Positions 44,622-53,375 of a stretch of 64,000 nt of DNA are shown one piece after another. Position 1 is the first letter of the stretch. Each line of letters begins with the position of its first letter. This stretch comes from Bacillus inaquosorum KCTC 13429 (GTDB taxonomy: Bacteria > Bacillota > Bacilli > Bacillales > Bacillaceae): contig NZ_AMXN01000002.1 in assembly GCF_000332645.1 (NCBI RefSeq), positions 1-64,000 of the forward strand, given 5' to 3'. Below the pieces are notes generated by a model. It saw only the letters and a program-made list of their open reading frames with translations, was not told the origin of the DNA and did no database searches. A program made the translations under genes and the position numbers.

Positions 44622-44647
44622 GAAACGATCAGCTCAGGTTCTCCGTC
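44622..44647 (+). promoter_or_regulatory. ECF-sigma type promoter of yqjL
   Basis: GAAAC (44622-44626), 17 bases, CGTC (44644-44647). The pattern is the same as at ypuA. From memory yqjL is a sigma-M target. It lies 35 bases before the gene, right after the namA terminator. Confidence 0.7.
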
Positions 44648-44681
44648 TCCCTAGTAGAACCAATTAGAGGAGATGACTCCA

Positions 44682-45443
44682 ATGAACTCAGCTTGGATGG
44701 AAAAGACATATACAATTGACGGATGTGCGTTTCATACACAACACCGGAGAGGATCAAGCGGTGTAACGATTGTCTTTGAGGCCGGCTACGGTACTTCTTC
44801 TGAGACGTGGGAACCATTAATGGCGGACATTGATGATGAATTTGGCATTTTCACATATGATCGGGCAGGAATAGGGAAAAGCGGACAAAGCAGCACTAAA
44901 CGAACAGCTGAACAACAGGTGAAAGAATTGGAGAGTTTGCTTAAAGCAGCAGATGTAAAACCTCCTTATTTGGCTGTTTCTCACTCATACGGAGCTGTGA
45001 TCACCGGTTTATGGGCCTGCAAAAACAGGCGCGATATTATCGGCATGGTCCTCCTTGATCCAGCTTTAGGAGATTGCACAAGCTTCTCCTTTATTCCTGA
45101 AGAAATGCACAAAGCATACACAAGAAAGATGATGCTTGAGGGCACACATGCAGAATTTTCAAAAAGCCTGCAGGTTCTAAAACAACAGCAAGTCCATTTA
45201 GGAAACATGCCTCTCCTTGTGTTGTCATCAGGTGAACGGACTGAGAAATTCGCTGCTGAACAGGAGTGGCAAAACCTGCACAGCAGCATATTGTCTCTAT
45301 CTAATCAAAGCGGCTGGATTCAAGCTAAAAACAGCTCGCACAACATCCATCATGATGAACCTCATATCGTTCATTTGGCTATTTATGACGTATGGTGCGC
45401 AGCGTGCCAGCAGGCCGCTCCCCTTTACCAGGCAGTCAATTAA
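44682..45443 (+). CDS. yqjL: Alpha/beta hydrolase YqjL
   Basis: This 253-residue alpha/beta-hydrolase has the nucleophile Ser in LAVSHSYGAVITG, the oxyanion region FEAGYGTSSETW and the catalytic His near ASSHNIHHDEPH-like residues (SSHNIHHDEPHIV). The substrate is unknown. The start is ATG 44682; an ATG three codons earlier overlaps the GGAG site. The ECF promoter puts it in the envelope-stress response. It shares a terminator with the convergent rpmGA. Confidence 0.88.
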   Translation: MNSAWMEKTYTIDGCAFHTQHRRGSSGVTIVFEAGYGTSSETWEPLMADIDDEFGIFTYDRAGIGKSGQSSTKRTAEQQVKELESLLKAADVKPPYLAVSHSYGAVITGLWACKNRRDIIGMVLLDPALGDCTSFSFIPEEMHKAYTRKMMLEGTHAEFSKSLQVLKQQQVHLGNMPLLVLSSGERTEKFAAEQEWQNLHSSILSLSNQSGWIQAKNSSHNIHHDEPHIVHLAIYDVWCAACQQAAPLYQAVN

Positions 45444-45445
45444 CA

Positions 45446-45480
45446 TAAAAAAGACCGGGCTGTAAAACGCCCGGTCATTT
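45446..45480. terminator. Bidirectional terminator between yqjL and rpmGA
   Basis: AAAAAAGACCGGGC and GCCCGGTCATTT form the stem; the minus strand has the stronger T tract, after rpmGA. Confidence 0.85.
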
Positions 45481-45483
45481 ATG

Positions 45484-45633
45484 TTATTTTGTTTCACGAT
45501 GAAGGGTATATTTCTTTAAACGCGGTGAATATTTTTTCAGCTCTAAACGGTCTGGGTTGGTGCGTTTATTTTTTGTTGTGATGTAATTTCGGTCTCCCGT
45601 TTCAGTGCAGGCTAAAGTAACATTTACTCTCAT
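45484..45633 (-). CDS. rpmGA: Ribosomal protein L33, cysteine-poor form (RpmGA)
   Basis: This is a 49-residue L33 protein of the large ribosomal subunit. It starts [20 protein letters not shown] and ends [11 protein letters not shown]. Zinc-binding L33 proteins have two CxxC pairs; here only the first Cys remains (CTET), and the second pair is replaced by SPRL, so it should not need zinc. AAGGAG precedes the ATG. The promoter carries a Zur-type palindrome, which fits a zinc-saving replacement. Confidence 0.93.
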   Translation of the reverse strand: MRVNVTLACTETGDRNYITTKNKRTNPDRLELKKYSPRLKKYTLHRETK

Positions 45634-45653
45634 ATTAACATCTCCTTATAAAG

Positions 45654-45698
45654 CGTAATGATTACGTTTTATTATACAATGTAATCTCAGATTGTCAA
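45654..45698 (-). promoter_or_regulatory. rpmGA promoter with Zur-type palindrome
   Basis: Minus strand: TTGACA (45698-45693), 16 bases, TATAAT (45676-45671). Just downstream, CGTAATGATTACG (45654-45666) is a perfect copy of the Zur operator core CGTAATNATTACG, flanked by AAA and TTT. It sits at the transcription start, an ideal site for repression. Confidence 0.65.
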
Positions 45699-45711
45699 AT
45701 AAGAGTTTTTT

Positions 45712-46635
45712 TCAGCCACGTGGGACGTTTACCTCTAAGAAATCATACGCCGCCACGCTGTTTGGGAAAACGTCTGCCGCTTCTTTTTGAAGCTCCAGAG
45801 AGGCATCTCCCTGATATCTGGCGCTGATATGGGTTAAAATGAGCTGCTTTGCCCCGGCTTCTTTCGCTGTTACAGCTGCTTGTTCCGTTGTACTGTGAAA
45901 ATAATCATAAGCAAGTTTCCTATCTTCCTTAGCAAATGTCGCTTCATGAACAAGCACATCACAATCCCTTGCAAGCTCTTTTAACTTGTCACTTACTCTC
46001 GTATCTCCGGAAAACACCACAGCCCTTCCCTTTTTAGGAGGCTCCAGAAAATCATTTCCATTGATGATGCGTCCGTCTTCAAGCTTTACCGTTTCGCCTT
46101 TTTTGATTTTTTGATACACAGGTCCGGGCGGGATGTTCATTTCCTTTAATAAATCCGCCTTTAAGGAACCAGGCACGTCTTTTTCCTGCACGCGGTATCC
46201 GAAGGCTTCCACTCCATGAATAACAGATACTGCCGTGACAATAAACTGATCGTCTTCAAACACGATTCCTTCTTCGATTTCCTTGATCACAAGCGGATAT
46301 GTCAAATGGGTTTTCGTGACGGCAAGGCTTGTTTCAATAAAAGCCTTGATGCCTTTTGGCCCGTACACTGTCAGCTCGTCTTCACCGCCTTGAAAGGAGC
46401 GGCTCCCCAGAAGCCCTGGAAGCCCGTAAACATGATCGCCGTGCATGTGGGTAATGAAGATTTTTTCTATTTTACGAGGTTTAATCGTTGTATGTAAAAT
46501 TTGATGCTGTGTGGCTTCCCCGCAGTCAAACAGCCATATCGAACGCCTTTCTTCAAGCAATTTTAATGCCACCGACGTTACGTTTCTCGCCTTGGCGGGA
46601 ATGCCCGCTCCCGTCCCTAAAAAAAGTAATTCCAC
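45712..46635 (-). CDS. rnz: Ribonuclease Z
   Basis: RNase Z cuts the 3' trailer from tRNA precursors that lack an encoded CCA. The 307-residue protein has the metal site [17 protein letters not shown] (HxHxDH), [15 protein letters not shown] (bridging Asp), VHEATFA and the C-terminal His in [10 protein letters not shown]. The flexible-arm region (about 150-200, [13 protein letters not shown]) that grips tRNA is present. It lies 34 bases past the rpmGA promoter region and is transcribed alone. Confidence 0.95.
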   Translation of the reverse strand: MELLFLGTGAGIPAKARNVTSVALKLLEERRSIWLFDCGEATQHQILHTTIKPRKIEKIFITHMHGDHVYGLPGLLGSRSFQGGEDELTVYGPKGIKAFIETSLAVTKTHLTYPLVIKEIEEGIVFEDDQFIVTAVSVIHGVEAFGYRVQEKDVPGSLKADLLKEMNIPPGPVYQKIKKGETVKLEDGRIINGNDFLEPPKKGRAVVFSGDTRVSDKLKELARDCDVLVHEATFAKEDRKLAYDYFHSTTEQAAVTAKEAGAKQLILTHISARYQGDASLELQKEAADVFPNSVAAYDFLEVNVPRG

Positions 46636-46774
46636 ATTTCCTTCCTCCTACTAGAGCTAGTTACCTACAAGAATACAGGATCATGCGACAAATGTGAATC
46701 TTGCCTCTGAAAGGAACAATCCTTTCGTTCTAGAAACATTTTTACGGCATTCAGCAAAAAATGGGCTGAAATGT

Positions 46775-46803
46775 TTGCTTTCGTTGAATTTTAGATTTAA
46801 AAT
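46775..46803 (+). promoter_or_regulatory. Sigma-A type promoter of zwf
   Basis: TTGCTT (46775-46780), 17 bases, TAAAAT (46798-46803), about 58 bases before zwf. Confidence 0.55.
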
Positions 46804-46860
46804 GAAGGAAATATACGGGGTGTACTAAAATAAAGCTTCGAATAAAGTGAGGTACTTTTA

Positions 46861-48330
46861 GTGAAAACAAACCAACAACCAAAAGCAGTAATTGTCATAT
46901 TCGGTGCAACGGGAGATTTAGCAAAACGAAAACTGTATCCGTCTATTCACCGTTTATATCAAAACGGACAAATCGGAGAAGAGTTTGCAGTTGTAGGAGT
47001 TGGAAGAAGACCTTGGTCTAATGAAGATCTTCGCCAAACCGTTAAAACATCCATATCCTCATCTGCAGATAAACATATAGATGATTTCACGTCTCATTTT
47101 TACTATCACCCGTTTGATGTGACAAATCCTGGCTCTTATCAAGAGCTTAACGTATTGCTTAACCAGCTGGAAGATACATATCAAATTCCGAACAACAGAA
47201 TGTTCTACTTGGCAATGGCTCCTGAATTCTTCGGGACAATTGCAAAAACATTAAAATCAGAAGGTGTTACAGCAACAACAGGCTGGTCCCGCCTTGTCAT
47301 TGAAAAGCCGTTCGGCCATGATCTGCCAAGCGCACAGGCACTAAACAAAGAAATCCGCGAAGCGTTTACAGAAGATCAAATTTACAGAATCGACCATTAT
47401 TTAGGCAAACAAATGGTTCAGAACATTGAAGTCATTCGATTTGCCAATGCGATTTTCGAACCGCTTTGGACAAACCGCTATATCTCAAATATTCAAATTA
47501 CATCAAGCGAATCACTTGGCGTTGAAGACCGTGCAAGGTATTACGAAAAATCAGGCGCTCTGCGCGACATGGTGCAAAACCACATTATGCAAATGGTTGC
47601 CCTTCTTGCAATGGAGCCGCCGATCAAATTGAACACAGAAGAAATCCGAAGCGAAAAAGTGAAGGTTCTGAGAGCTCTGCGCCCTATTGCAAAAGACGAA
47701 GTGGATGAGTACTTTGTGCGCGGACAATATCAAGCCGGTGAAATTGACGGTGTATCGGTTCCTGCTTATACAGATGAGGATAATGTCGCTCCTGACTCAA
47801 ATACAGAAACGTTTGTTTCAGGCAAGCTCTTGATCGACAACTTCAGATGGGCTGGTGTTCCATTCTATATCCGCACCGGAAAACGAATGAAAGAAAAGTC
47901 CACAAAAATCGTGGTTCAATTTAAGGACATTCCGATGAACCTGTACTACGGTAATGAAAACAATATGAATCCGAACTTGCTCGTCATCCATATTCAGCCT
48001 GACGAAGGCATTACGCTTTACTTAAACGCTAAAAAGCTTGGGGGGGCAGCACACGCGCAGCCAATCAAACTGGATTACTGCAGCAATTGCAATGACGAGA
48101 TGAACACCCCTGAAGCATATGAAAAATTAATTCACGACTGTCTTCTTGGCGATGCAACAAACTTTGCTCACTGGGATGAAGTTGCCCTATCTTGGAGCTT
48201 TGTCGATTCCATTTCTGAAACATGGGCAGCAAACAAAACTTTGTCTCCTAACTACGAATCAGGCTCTATGGGACCGAAAGAATCAGATGATCTTTTGGCG
48301 AAAGACGGCTTGCACTGGTGGAATATATAA
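46861..48330 (+). CDS. zwf: Glucose-6-phosphate dehydrogenase
   Basis: Zwf oxidises glucose-6-phosphate to 6-phosphogluconolactone and makes NADPH, the entry into the oxidative pentose phosphate pathway. The 489-residue enzyme has the cofactor loop IFGATGDLAKRKLYPS, the active-site peptide RIDHYLGKQMVQN (His and Lys) and EKPFGHDLPSA. It starts with GTG at 46861 after GAGGT. It faces gndA, whose enzyme catalyses the third step of the same pathway. Confidence 0.96.
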   Translation: MKTNQQPKAVIVIFGATGDLAKRKLYPSIHRLYQNGQIGEEFAVVGVGRRPWSNEDLRQTVKTSISSSADKHIDDFTSHFYYHPFDVTNPGSYQELNVLLNQLEDTYQIPNNRMFYLAMAPEFFGTIAKTLKSEGVTATTGWSRLVIEKPFGHDLPSAQALNKEIREAFTEDQIYRIDHYLGKQMVQNIEVIRFANAIFEPLWTNRYISNIQITSSESLGVEDRARYYEKSGALRDMVQNHIMQMVALLAMEPPIKLNTEEIRSEKVKVLRALRPIAKDEVDEYFVRGQYQAGEIDGVSVPAYTDEDNVAPDSNTETFVSGKLLIDNFRWAGVPFYIRTGKRMKEKSTKIVVQFKDIPMNLYYGNENNMNPNLLVIHIQPDEGITLYLNAKKLGGAAHAQPIKLDYCSNCNDEMNTPEAYEKLIHDCLLGDATNFAHWDEVALSWSFVDSISETWAANKTLSPNYESGSMGPKESDDLLAKDGLHWWNI

Positions 48331-48335
48331 AACGA

Positions 48336-48377
48336 GAAAAGCCGAAAATGCTTATGAGCATTTTCGGCTTTTTTTGC
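48336..48377 (+). terminator. Terminator of zwf
   Basis: AAAAGCCGAAAATGC and GCATTTTCGGCTTTTTTT form a long stem and T tract after zwf. Confidence 0.9.
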
Positions 48378-48419
48378 AGCTGTCAAGACTGCCATATCCC
48401 TTAAGACATTCTTTAATAA

Positions 48420-48457
48420 CAAAAACCCCCGAAGCCTAAAGACTTCGGGGGTTTCTA
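48420..48457 (-). terminator. Terminator of gndA
   Basis: Minus strand: AAACCCCCGAAG and CTTCGGGGGTTTTTG form the stem, just after the gndA stop. Confidence 0.88.
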
Positions 48458-48461
48458 TTGA

Positions 48462-49871
48462 TCACTTCATCCATTCAGTATGGAAGATACCTTCTTTATC
48501 AGTACGCTCATAAGTATGGGCGCCAAAGTAGTCACGCTGTGCTTGGATTAGGTTTGCAGGCAGTACAGCTGTACGATAGCTATCATAGTAAGCTAATGCG
48601 CTTGAGAATGACGGCACCGGCACACCTTGGGCAACTGCAAGTGAAATCACTTGGCGAAGCGCTCCTTGGTAGCTTTCCACAATATTTTTGAAGTAGCTGT
48701 CTAGAAGCAGGTTATCAAGCTCAGGTTCGCGATCGTAAGCTTCTTTAATCTTTTGAAGGAATGCTGCACGAATGATGCAGCCGCCGCGGAAGATCATAGC
48801 GATTTCGCCATATTTCAGATTCCAGTTATATTCTTCAGAAGCAGCTTTCATTTGGGCAAATCCTTGCGCGTAAGAACAAATTTTACTCATGAACAGCGCT
48901 TTTCTGACTGCTTCAATCAGCTCTTCTTTATTTTCTGTAACAGGCTTCACTTCTGGCCCTGAAAGAATGCCGCTCGCTTTCACACGTTCTTCCTTCATAG
49001 CTGAGATAAAACGTGCGAATACAGACTCAGTAATAATCGGAAGCGGAACACCTAAGTCAAGCGCGCTTTGGCTTGTCCATTTTCCTGTTCCTTTTTGGCC
49101 TGCTTTATCAAGAATCACATCAACAAGCGGTTTGCCTGTTTCTTCGTCTTTTTTCGTAAAGATGTCAGCTGTAATCTCAATCAGGTAGCTGTCAAGCTCA
49201 CCTTTATTCCATTCAGCGAAAACTTCGTGAAGCTCATCAGCTGAAAGGCCGAGCACCTGTTTCAGAATGAAGTAAGATTCAGAAATCAGCTGCATATCTC
49301 CGTATTCAATACCGTTGTGGACCATTTTCACATAATGGCCGGCACCGTCTGGACCGATATATGTGGTACAAGGTTCTCCGTCAACTTTTGCAGAAATCGC
49401 TTCAAGAATCGGCTTCACAAGCTCATGTGCTTCTTTTTGTCCGCCTGGCATGATAGAAGGCCCTTTAAGCGCTCCTTCTTCTCCGCCGGAAACGCCTGTT
49501 CCGATAAAATGAATGCCGCTTTCAGCGAGCTCTTTGTTACGGCGCTGTGTATCTTTATAGTATGTATTACCGCCGTCAATTAAAATATCATCCTTTTCTA
49601 GATGAGGAAGAAGAGATTGAATTGTCGCATCTGTTGCAGTTCCCGCTTTAACCATTAATAAGATTTTGCGCGGTGTTTCCAAGGATTGGACAAACTCTTC
49701 AATGCTGTATGTGCCAACAACATTTTTGCCTTTTGCCTCCTGCAGAAACTCCTCAGTTTTACTGCTTGATCTGTTGTAAACAGAAACAGAAAATCCCCGG
49801 CTTTCGATATTTAAAGCCAGATTTTTACCCATGACCGCAAGACCGATAACTCCGATTTGTTGTTTTGACAT
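48462..49871 (-). CDS. gndA: 6-phosphogluconate dehydrogenase GndA
   Basis: GndA (YqjI) oxidatively decarboxylates 6-phosphogluconate to ribulose-5-phosphate with NADP. The 469-residue protein has the N-terminal dinucleotide loop [16 protein letters not shown], the substrate motif [19 protein letters not shown], catalytic Lys in [15 protein letters not shown] and the C-terminal [16 protein letters not shown]. It is convergent with zwf, with separate terminators for each. It is the main enzyme of this step in B. subtilis. Confidence 0.95.
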   Translation of the reverse strand: MSKQQIGVIGLAVMGKNLALNIESRGFSVSVYNRSSSKTEEFLQEAKGKNVVGTYSIEEFVQSLETPRKILLMVKAGTATDATIQSLLPHLEKDDILIDGGNTYYKDTQRRNKELAESGIHFIGTGVSGGEEGALKGPSIMPGGQKEAHELVKPILEAISAKVDGEPCTTYIGPDGAGHYVKMVHNGIEYGDMQLISESYFILKQVLGLSADELHEVFAEWNKGELDSYLIEITADIFTKKDEETGKPLVDVILDKAGQKGTGKWTSQSALDLGVPLPIITESVFARFISAMKEERVKASGILSGPEVKPVTENKEELIEAVRKALFMSKICSYAQGFAQMKAASEEYNWNLKYGEIAMIFRGGCIIRAAFLQKIKEAYDREPELDNLLLDSYFKNIVESYQGALRQVISLAVAQGVPVPSFSSALAYYDSYRTAVLPANLIQAQRDYFGAHTYERTDKEGIFHTEWMK

Positions 49872-49980
49872 ATTCTAACGTCCCTTCTGCAAACGTTTAA
49901 TCATTTTAAAATTTAAATTAAAATAAAATGATATTTATAATAAAGAAATTACCATACTTCCACCCTTTTTTTCAAGCTAT

Positions 49981-51225
49981 TCAACTTTTCTTTTCATCCT
50001 GAAAAAAATCTTTATTAAAGCTTGTTCCCTTCGTTTTGCTCTCCTCTTTTTTTATCTTTGCCCCTTTTCTGATCAGTTTGGAGCCGTACTTATCATTCAG
50101 CTTTTCCATCATCTGCTGAATTGGTTCATCCTTCGCATCTTCATTAAAACTGAACAAATCGAGCTGCTTATAGGCCTGCTCTTTTTCCACCAAATCAGTT
50201 CCGGTAATGCCAAGCAGCCTGACAGGATTTTTATTCCAATGTTTAAAAAAGAGGTGCTCCGCTTCTTTCATAATTTCATTTTTTTGATCGATCGGATTTT
50301 TCAGCGTGATGCTTCTCGTGATGGTTTTCCAATCTGCATATCTAATCATAATAAAAAGCTTCGAAGCCATGACTTCCTTGCGCTGTAAGCGGTCACTGAC
50401 GGAAGCGGCCAGTTTTCTGAAAACGCCTAACAGCTCTTCTTCATCACTAGAATCATGTGAAAGTGTCGATGAGTTGCCGACGCTTTTAAATTCGTAAATG
50501 CGCTCCGGGTCAACTGGCGCATGGTGAATGCCATTTGCTTTATTTTTAAGGCGCGGCCCGTTGATGCCCAGCAGACGTTTCAGCGAGTGTTCATCAGCTG
50601 CCGCTAGCTCTCCAATCGTATGAATGCCGAGTCCCTTCAGCTTTTCCGCTGTCTTTTTGCCAACTCCGTGCATCTCTCCCACAGGAAGCGGCCAAAGGAT
50701 ATCAGGCACTTGTCTCTTTCTTAAAATCGTGATGCCAAGCGGTTTTTTCATATCTGACGCCATCTTAGCAAGAAATTTATTCGGCGCGATTCCTATGCTT
50801 GACGGAAGCAGCAGCTCTTTTTGCAGCCTGCTTTGGATTTCTTTTGCCGTCTCCAAAGCGCGGCTGCTGTATGGTGTATCAGTCATGTCCATATAGCCTT
50901 CGTCGATGGAGACAGGCTCCACCAAGTCAGTATATTCACGAAGGATGTTAAACATCGCTCTTGAAGAGCTTCTATAGCGGTCAAAGTTCGGCGGAAGAAC
51001 GATGAGCTCAGGACAATTGCGCTTCGCTTCCCAAACCGGCATCGTTGTTTTAACGCCGCGCGCTCTTGCTTCGTAGCTGCATGTCACCACGATGCCCTTT
51101 CGCTCCTTTACGTTTCCGGCAACTGCGACCGGCTTCCCCCGGAGGGCCGGGTCATATGCCATTTCCACCGATGCATAGAAGCTATTCATATCAATATGGA
51201 AAATAATTCGGCCATTTCCCGGCAT
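49981..51225 (-). CDS. polY1: Y-family DNA polymerase PolY1 (YqjH, DinB-like)
   Basis: PolY1 is a DinB/Pol IV type translesion polymerase. The 414-residue protein has FHIDMNSFYASVEMAYDP, EPVSIDEGYMDMT (metal acids), the fingers helix-hairpin-helix GVGKKTAEKLKGLGI and the sliding-clamp peptide near QLDLFSFNE. The start is ATG 51225 with AAGGAG eight bases upstream; a 14-codon extension has none. No LexA box is seen here, in contrast to polY2. It is divergent from mifM. Confidence 0.93.
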   Translation of the reverse strand: MPGNGRIIFHIDMNSFYASVEMAYDPALRGKPVAVAGNVKERKGIVVTCSYEARARGVKTTMPVWEAKRNCPELIVLPPNFDRYRSSSRAMFNILREYTDLVEPVSIDEGYMDMTDTPYSSRALETAKEIQSRLQKELLLPSSIGIAPNKFLAKMASDMKKPLGITILRKRQVPDILWPLPVGEMHGVGKKTAEKLKGLGIHTIGELAAADEHSLKRLLGINGPRLKNKANGIHHAPVDPERIYEFKSVGNSSTLSHDSSDEEELLGVFRKLAASVSDRLQRKEVMASKLFIMIRYADWKTITRSITLKNPIDQKNEIMKEAEHLFFKHWNKNPVRLLGITGTDLVEKEQAYKQLDLFSFNEDAKDEPIQQMMEKLNDKYGSKLIRKGAKIKKEESKTKGTSFNKDFFQDEKKS

Positions 51226-51288
51226 AAATAAAACTCCTTTTCGTTCATTAGACAACGGCTTGTACATATAGTAAAATGAAGGTATTGA

Positions 51289-51585
51289 ATGGATGTGATT
51301 ACAATGTTTGTGGAATCGATAAATGACGTTTTATTCTTAGTCGATTTTTTCACAATTATTCTTCCGACTCTGACGGCAATCGGGATTGCATTCCTCTTAC
51401 GAGAGTGCCGTGCCGGCGAGCAATGGAAATCAAAACGAACAGATGAACATCAGACGGTCTTTCAAATTAACCGAACAGACTTTCTTATTATTATATATCA
51501 TCGCATTACAACTTGGATACGTAAAGTCTTCCGCATGAATTCGCCTGTGAACGATGATGAAGACGCCAGTTCTCTTCTTTTATAA
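51289..51585 (+). CDS. mifM: MifM, arrest-peptide regulator of YidC2
   Basis: MifM (formerly YqzJ) senses membrane insertion: its N-terminal segment (LFLVDFFTIILPTLTAIGIA) is inserted by SpoIIIJ. If insertion fails, the ribosome stalls near the C-terminus and misCB is turned on. The arrest region is visible: HRITTWIRKVFRM followed by an acidic cluster DDEDA. I give the ATG at 51289 (98 residues, GAAGGT upstream); the ATG at 51304 (93 residues) is an alternative. The stop codon is inside the hairpin that hides the misCB ribosome site. Confidence 0.9.
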   Translation: MDVITMFVESINDVLFLVDFFTIILPTLTAIGIAFLLRECRAGEQWKSKRTDEHQTVFQINRTDFLIIIYHRITTWIRKVFRMNSPVNDDEDASSLLL

Positions 51586-51610
51586 ACCGCATTTATAAAA
51601 AGGAGGAGAA
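51570..51610 (+). promoter_or_regulatory. Translation-control hairpin between mifM and misCB
   Basis: The arms TTCTCTTCTTTTATAAA (51570-51586) and TTTATAAAAAGGAGGAGAA (51592-51610) pair and bury the misCB ribosome site AGGAGG. The left arm is the end of mifM. A ribosome stalled there would keep the hairpin open. Confidence 0.88.
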
Positions 51611-51614
51611 CAAA

Positions 51615-52442
51615 TTGTTAAAAACATATCAAAAACTTTTGGCTATGGGTATCTTTTTGATCGTATTATGCTCGGGCAATGCTGCATTTGCCGCGACTAA
51701 TCAGGTGGGAGGCCTCAGCAACGTCGGTTTTTTCCACGACTATTTAATCGAACCGTTTTCTGCTCTGCTTAAGGGTGTTGCCGGGCTGTTTCACGGAGAA
51801 TACGGACTGTCTATTATTCTCGTCACCATTATTGTGCGTGTCGTTGTACTGCCTTTGTTTGTCAATCAGTTTAAAAAACAGCGCGTGTTCCAAGAGAAAA
51901 TGGCGGTTATTAAACCTCAGGTTGACAGCATTCAGGCAAAAATAAAAAAAACGAAGGACCCGGAAAAACAAAAAGAACTGCAAATGGAAATGATGAAGCT
52001 TTATCAAGAGCACAATATCAATCCGCTTGCCATGGGATGTCTCCCAATGCTGATTCAGTTTCCTATTGTGATTGGGTTTTATTACGCGATTCGCTCTACA
52101 CCTGAAATTGCATCACACTCGTTTTTATGGTTCAGTTTAGGACAATCTGACATTCTCGTGTCTCTTAGTGCGGGAGCTATGTACTTTATCCAAGCCTATG
52201 TCGCTCAAAAACTGAGCGCGAAATATTCCGCTGTCCCGCAAAACCCGGCGGCGCAGCAATCTGCAAAACTGATGGTGTTCATCTTCCCTGTGATGATGAC
52301 GATTTTCTCGCTTAATGTTCCGGCAGCCCTTCCGCTGTACTGGTTCACAAGCGGGCTGTTCCTGACAGTGCAAAACATCGTCCTTCAGATGACGCATCAT
52401 AAAAGTAAAAAGACAGCCGGTCTTACTGAGCCGGTCAAATAA
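51615..52442 (+). CDS. misCB: Membrane protein insertase MisCB (YidC2, YqjG)
   Basis: MisCB is the second YidC/Oxa1-type insertase, made when SpoIIIJ fails. The 275-residue protein has an export signal with a possible lipoprotein cysteine at residue 19 (FLIVLCSGNAAFA; the box is weak) and five membrane helices. The family's conserved core (EYGLSIILVTIIVRVVVLPL with its hydrophilic-groove Arg, then NPLAMGCLPMLIQFPI) is present. The start is TTG 51615, five bases after the hidden AGGAGG site. Expression depends on MifM stalling. Confidence 0.93.
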   Translation: MLKTYQKLLAMGIFLIVLCSGNAAFAATNQVGGLSNVGFFHDYLIEPFSALLKGVAGLFHGEYGLSIILVTIIVRVVVLPLFVNQFKKQRVFQEKMAVIKPQVDSIQAKIKKTKDPEKQKELQMEMMKLYQEHNINPLAMGCLPMLIQFPIVIGFYYAIRSTPEIASHSFLWFSLGQSDILVSLSAGAMYFIQAYVAQKLSAKYSAVPQNPAAQQSAKLMVFIFPVMMTIFSLNVPAALPLYWFTSGLFLTVQNIVLQMTHHKSKKTAGLTEPVK

Positions 52443-52445
52443 TGA

Positions 52446-52482
52446 AACAACCCCGAGCAAAAAGCCGGGGTTGTTTTTTTGT
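52446..52482 (+). terminator. Terminator of misCB
   Basis: AACAACCCCG and CGGGGTTGTTTTTTT form the stem and T tract. Confidence 0.88.
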
Positions 52483-52598
52483 ATCTTACCACTGTCATGG
52501 CTGACGCGAAAATGGTCATCCTAAAAAACAGCCGTATCGTTTAAAAAGTATCAAATCGGGAATACCTTTACTCACATCTAAATGAAAGGAGTATAAAC

Positions 52599-53327
52599 GT
52601 GACAGATCGCGCTGAGCAAAAAAATAGTTCTGTGCCTGAAGGAATCTGGATCATGAGGCAAACTTGGAATGATGTCTTATTTGCCCACTGGCCTGTTGAT
52701 GCTTCTAACCTTCGGGCGATGATTCCGCCGGTTTTAGAATTAGATACATATAACGGACAAGCTTGGATCAGCATGCTTCCCTTTATGCTCACGAATCTGA
52801 GGGCGCGTTTTCTTCCTGCCATTCCCGGTGCGCGTGCATTTCCTGAGCTTAACCTCCGCACCTATGTCACGTATAAAGGCAAGCCCGGCATTTATTTTTT
52901 CAGCTTAGATGCTGATCATCGGCTGGCAGTCCTGGGCGCTCGCACGTTCTTTCATTTACCTTATTTTTACGCGGATATGAAAGCTGAAAAAAACGGTGAT
53001 GGCATTGACTATGTCAGCAAGCGGAGAGGCGACGGAGAGGCAGCATTTCGCGCCGCATACCGGCCCATTTCAGCTCCTTTTACAGCGGAAGAGGATTCCC
53101 TCGATTATTGGCTGACGGAACGATACAGACTCTACACCACTTATCGAAACAAGCTCTATTACGAAGACATTCATCATCATCCTTGGCTTCTGCAACATGC
53201 CGAGGCCGAGTTTTCGGTCAATACGGTGGCTGAAGCGCACGATATATCATTGCCAGATTCAGACCCTTTGCTTCATTACGCTAAAAAACAGGACGTGTTA
53301 TTTTGGCCGCTTAGGCAATGGCGCTGA
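52599..53327 (+). CDS. yqjF: DUF2071 protein YqjF
   Basis: This 242-residue protein is of the DUF2071 (acetoacetate-decarboxylase-like fold) family, with no known function. Conserved pieces include MRQTWNDVLFAHWPVDASNL, LNLRTYVTYKGKPGIYFFSL and the C-terminal VLFWPLRQW. It starts with GTG at 52599 after AAAGGAG. No catalytic lysine can be pointed out with confidence. It ends at a terminator shared with yqjE. Confidence 0.85.
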   Translation: MTDRAEQKNSSVPEGIWIMRQTWNDVLFAHWPVDASNLRAMIPPVLELDTYNGQAWISMLPFMLTNLRARFLPAIPGARAFPELNLRTYVTYKGKPGIYFFSLDADHRLAVLGARTFFHLPYFYADMKAEKNGDGIDYVSKRRGDGEAAFRAAYRPISAPFTAEEDSLDYWLTERYRLYTTYRNKLYYEDIHHHPWLLQHAEAEFSVNTVAEAHDISLPDSDPLLHYAKKQDVLFWPLRQWR

Positions 53328-53335
53328 ATGCAAGA

Positions 53336-53372
53336 AAAAACCCGATGCGGGCAAGCGCACTCGGGTTTTCCT
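53336..53372. terminator. Bidirectional terminator between yqjF and yqjE
   Basis: AAAAAACCCGATGCG and CGCACTCGGGTTTTCC form the stem with A and T tracts. Confidence 0.82.
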
Positions 53373-53375
53373 TTT

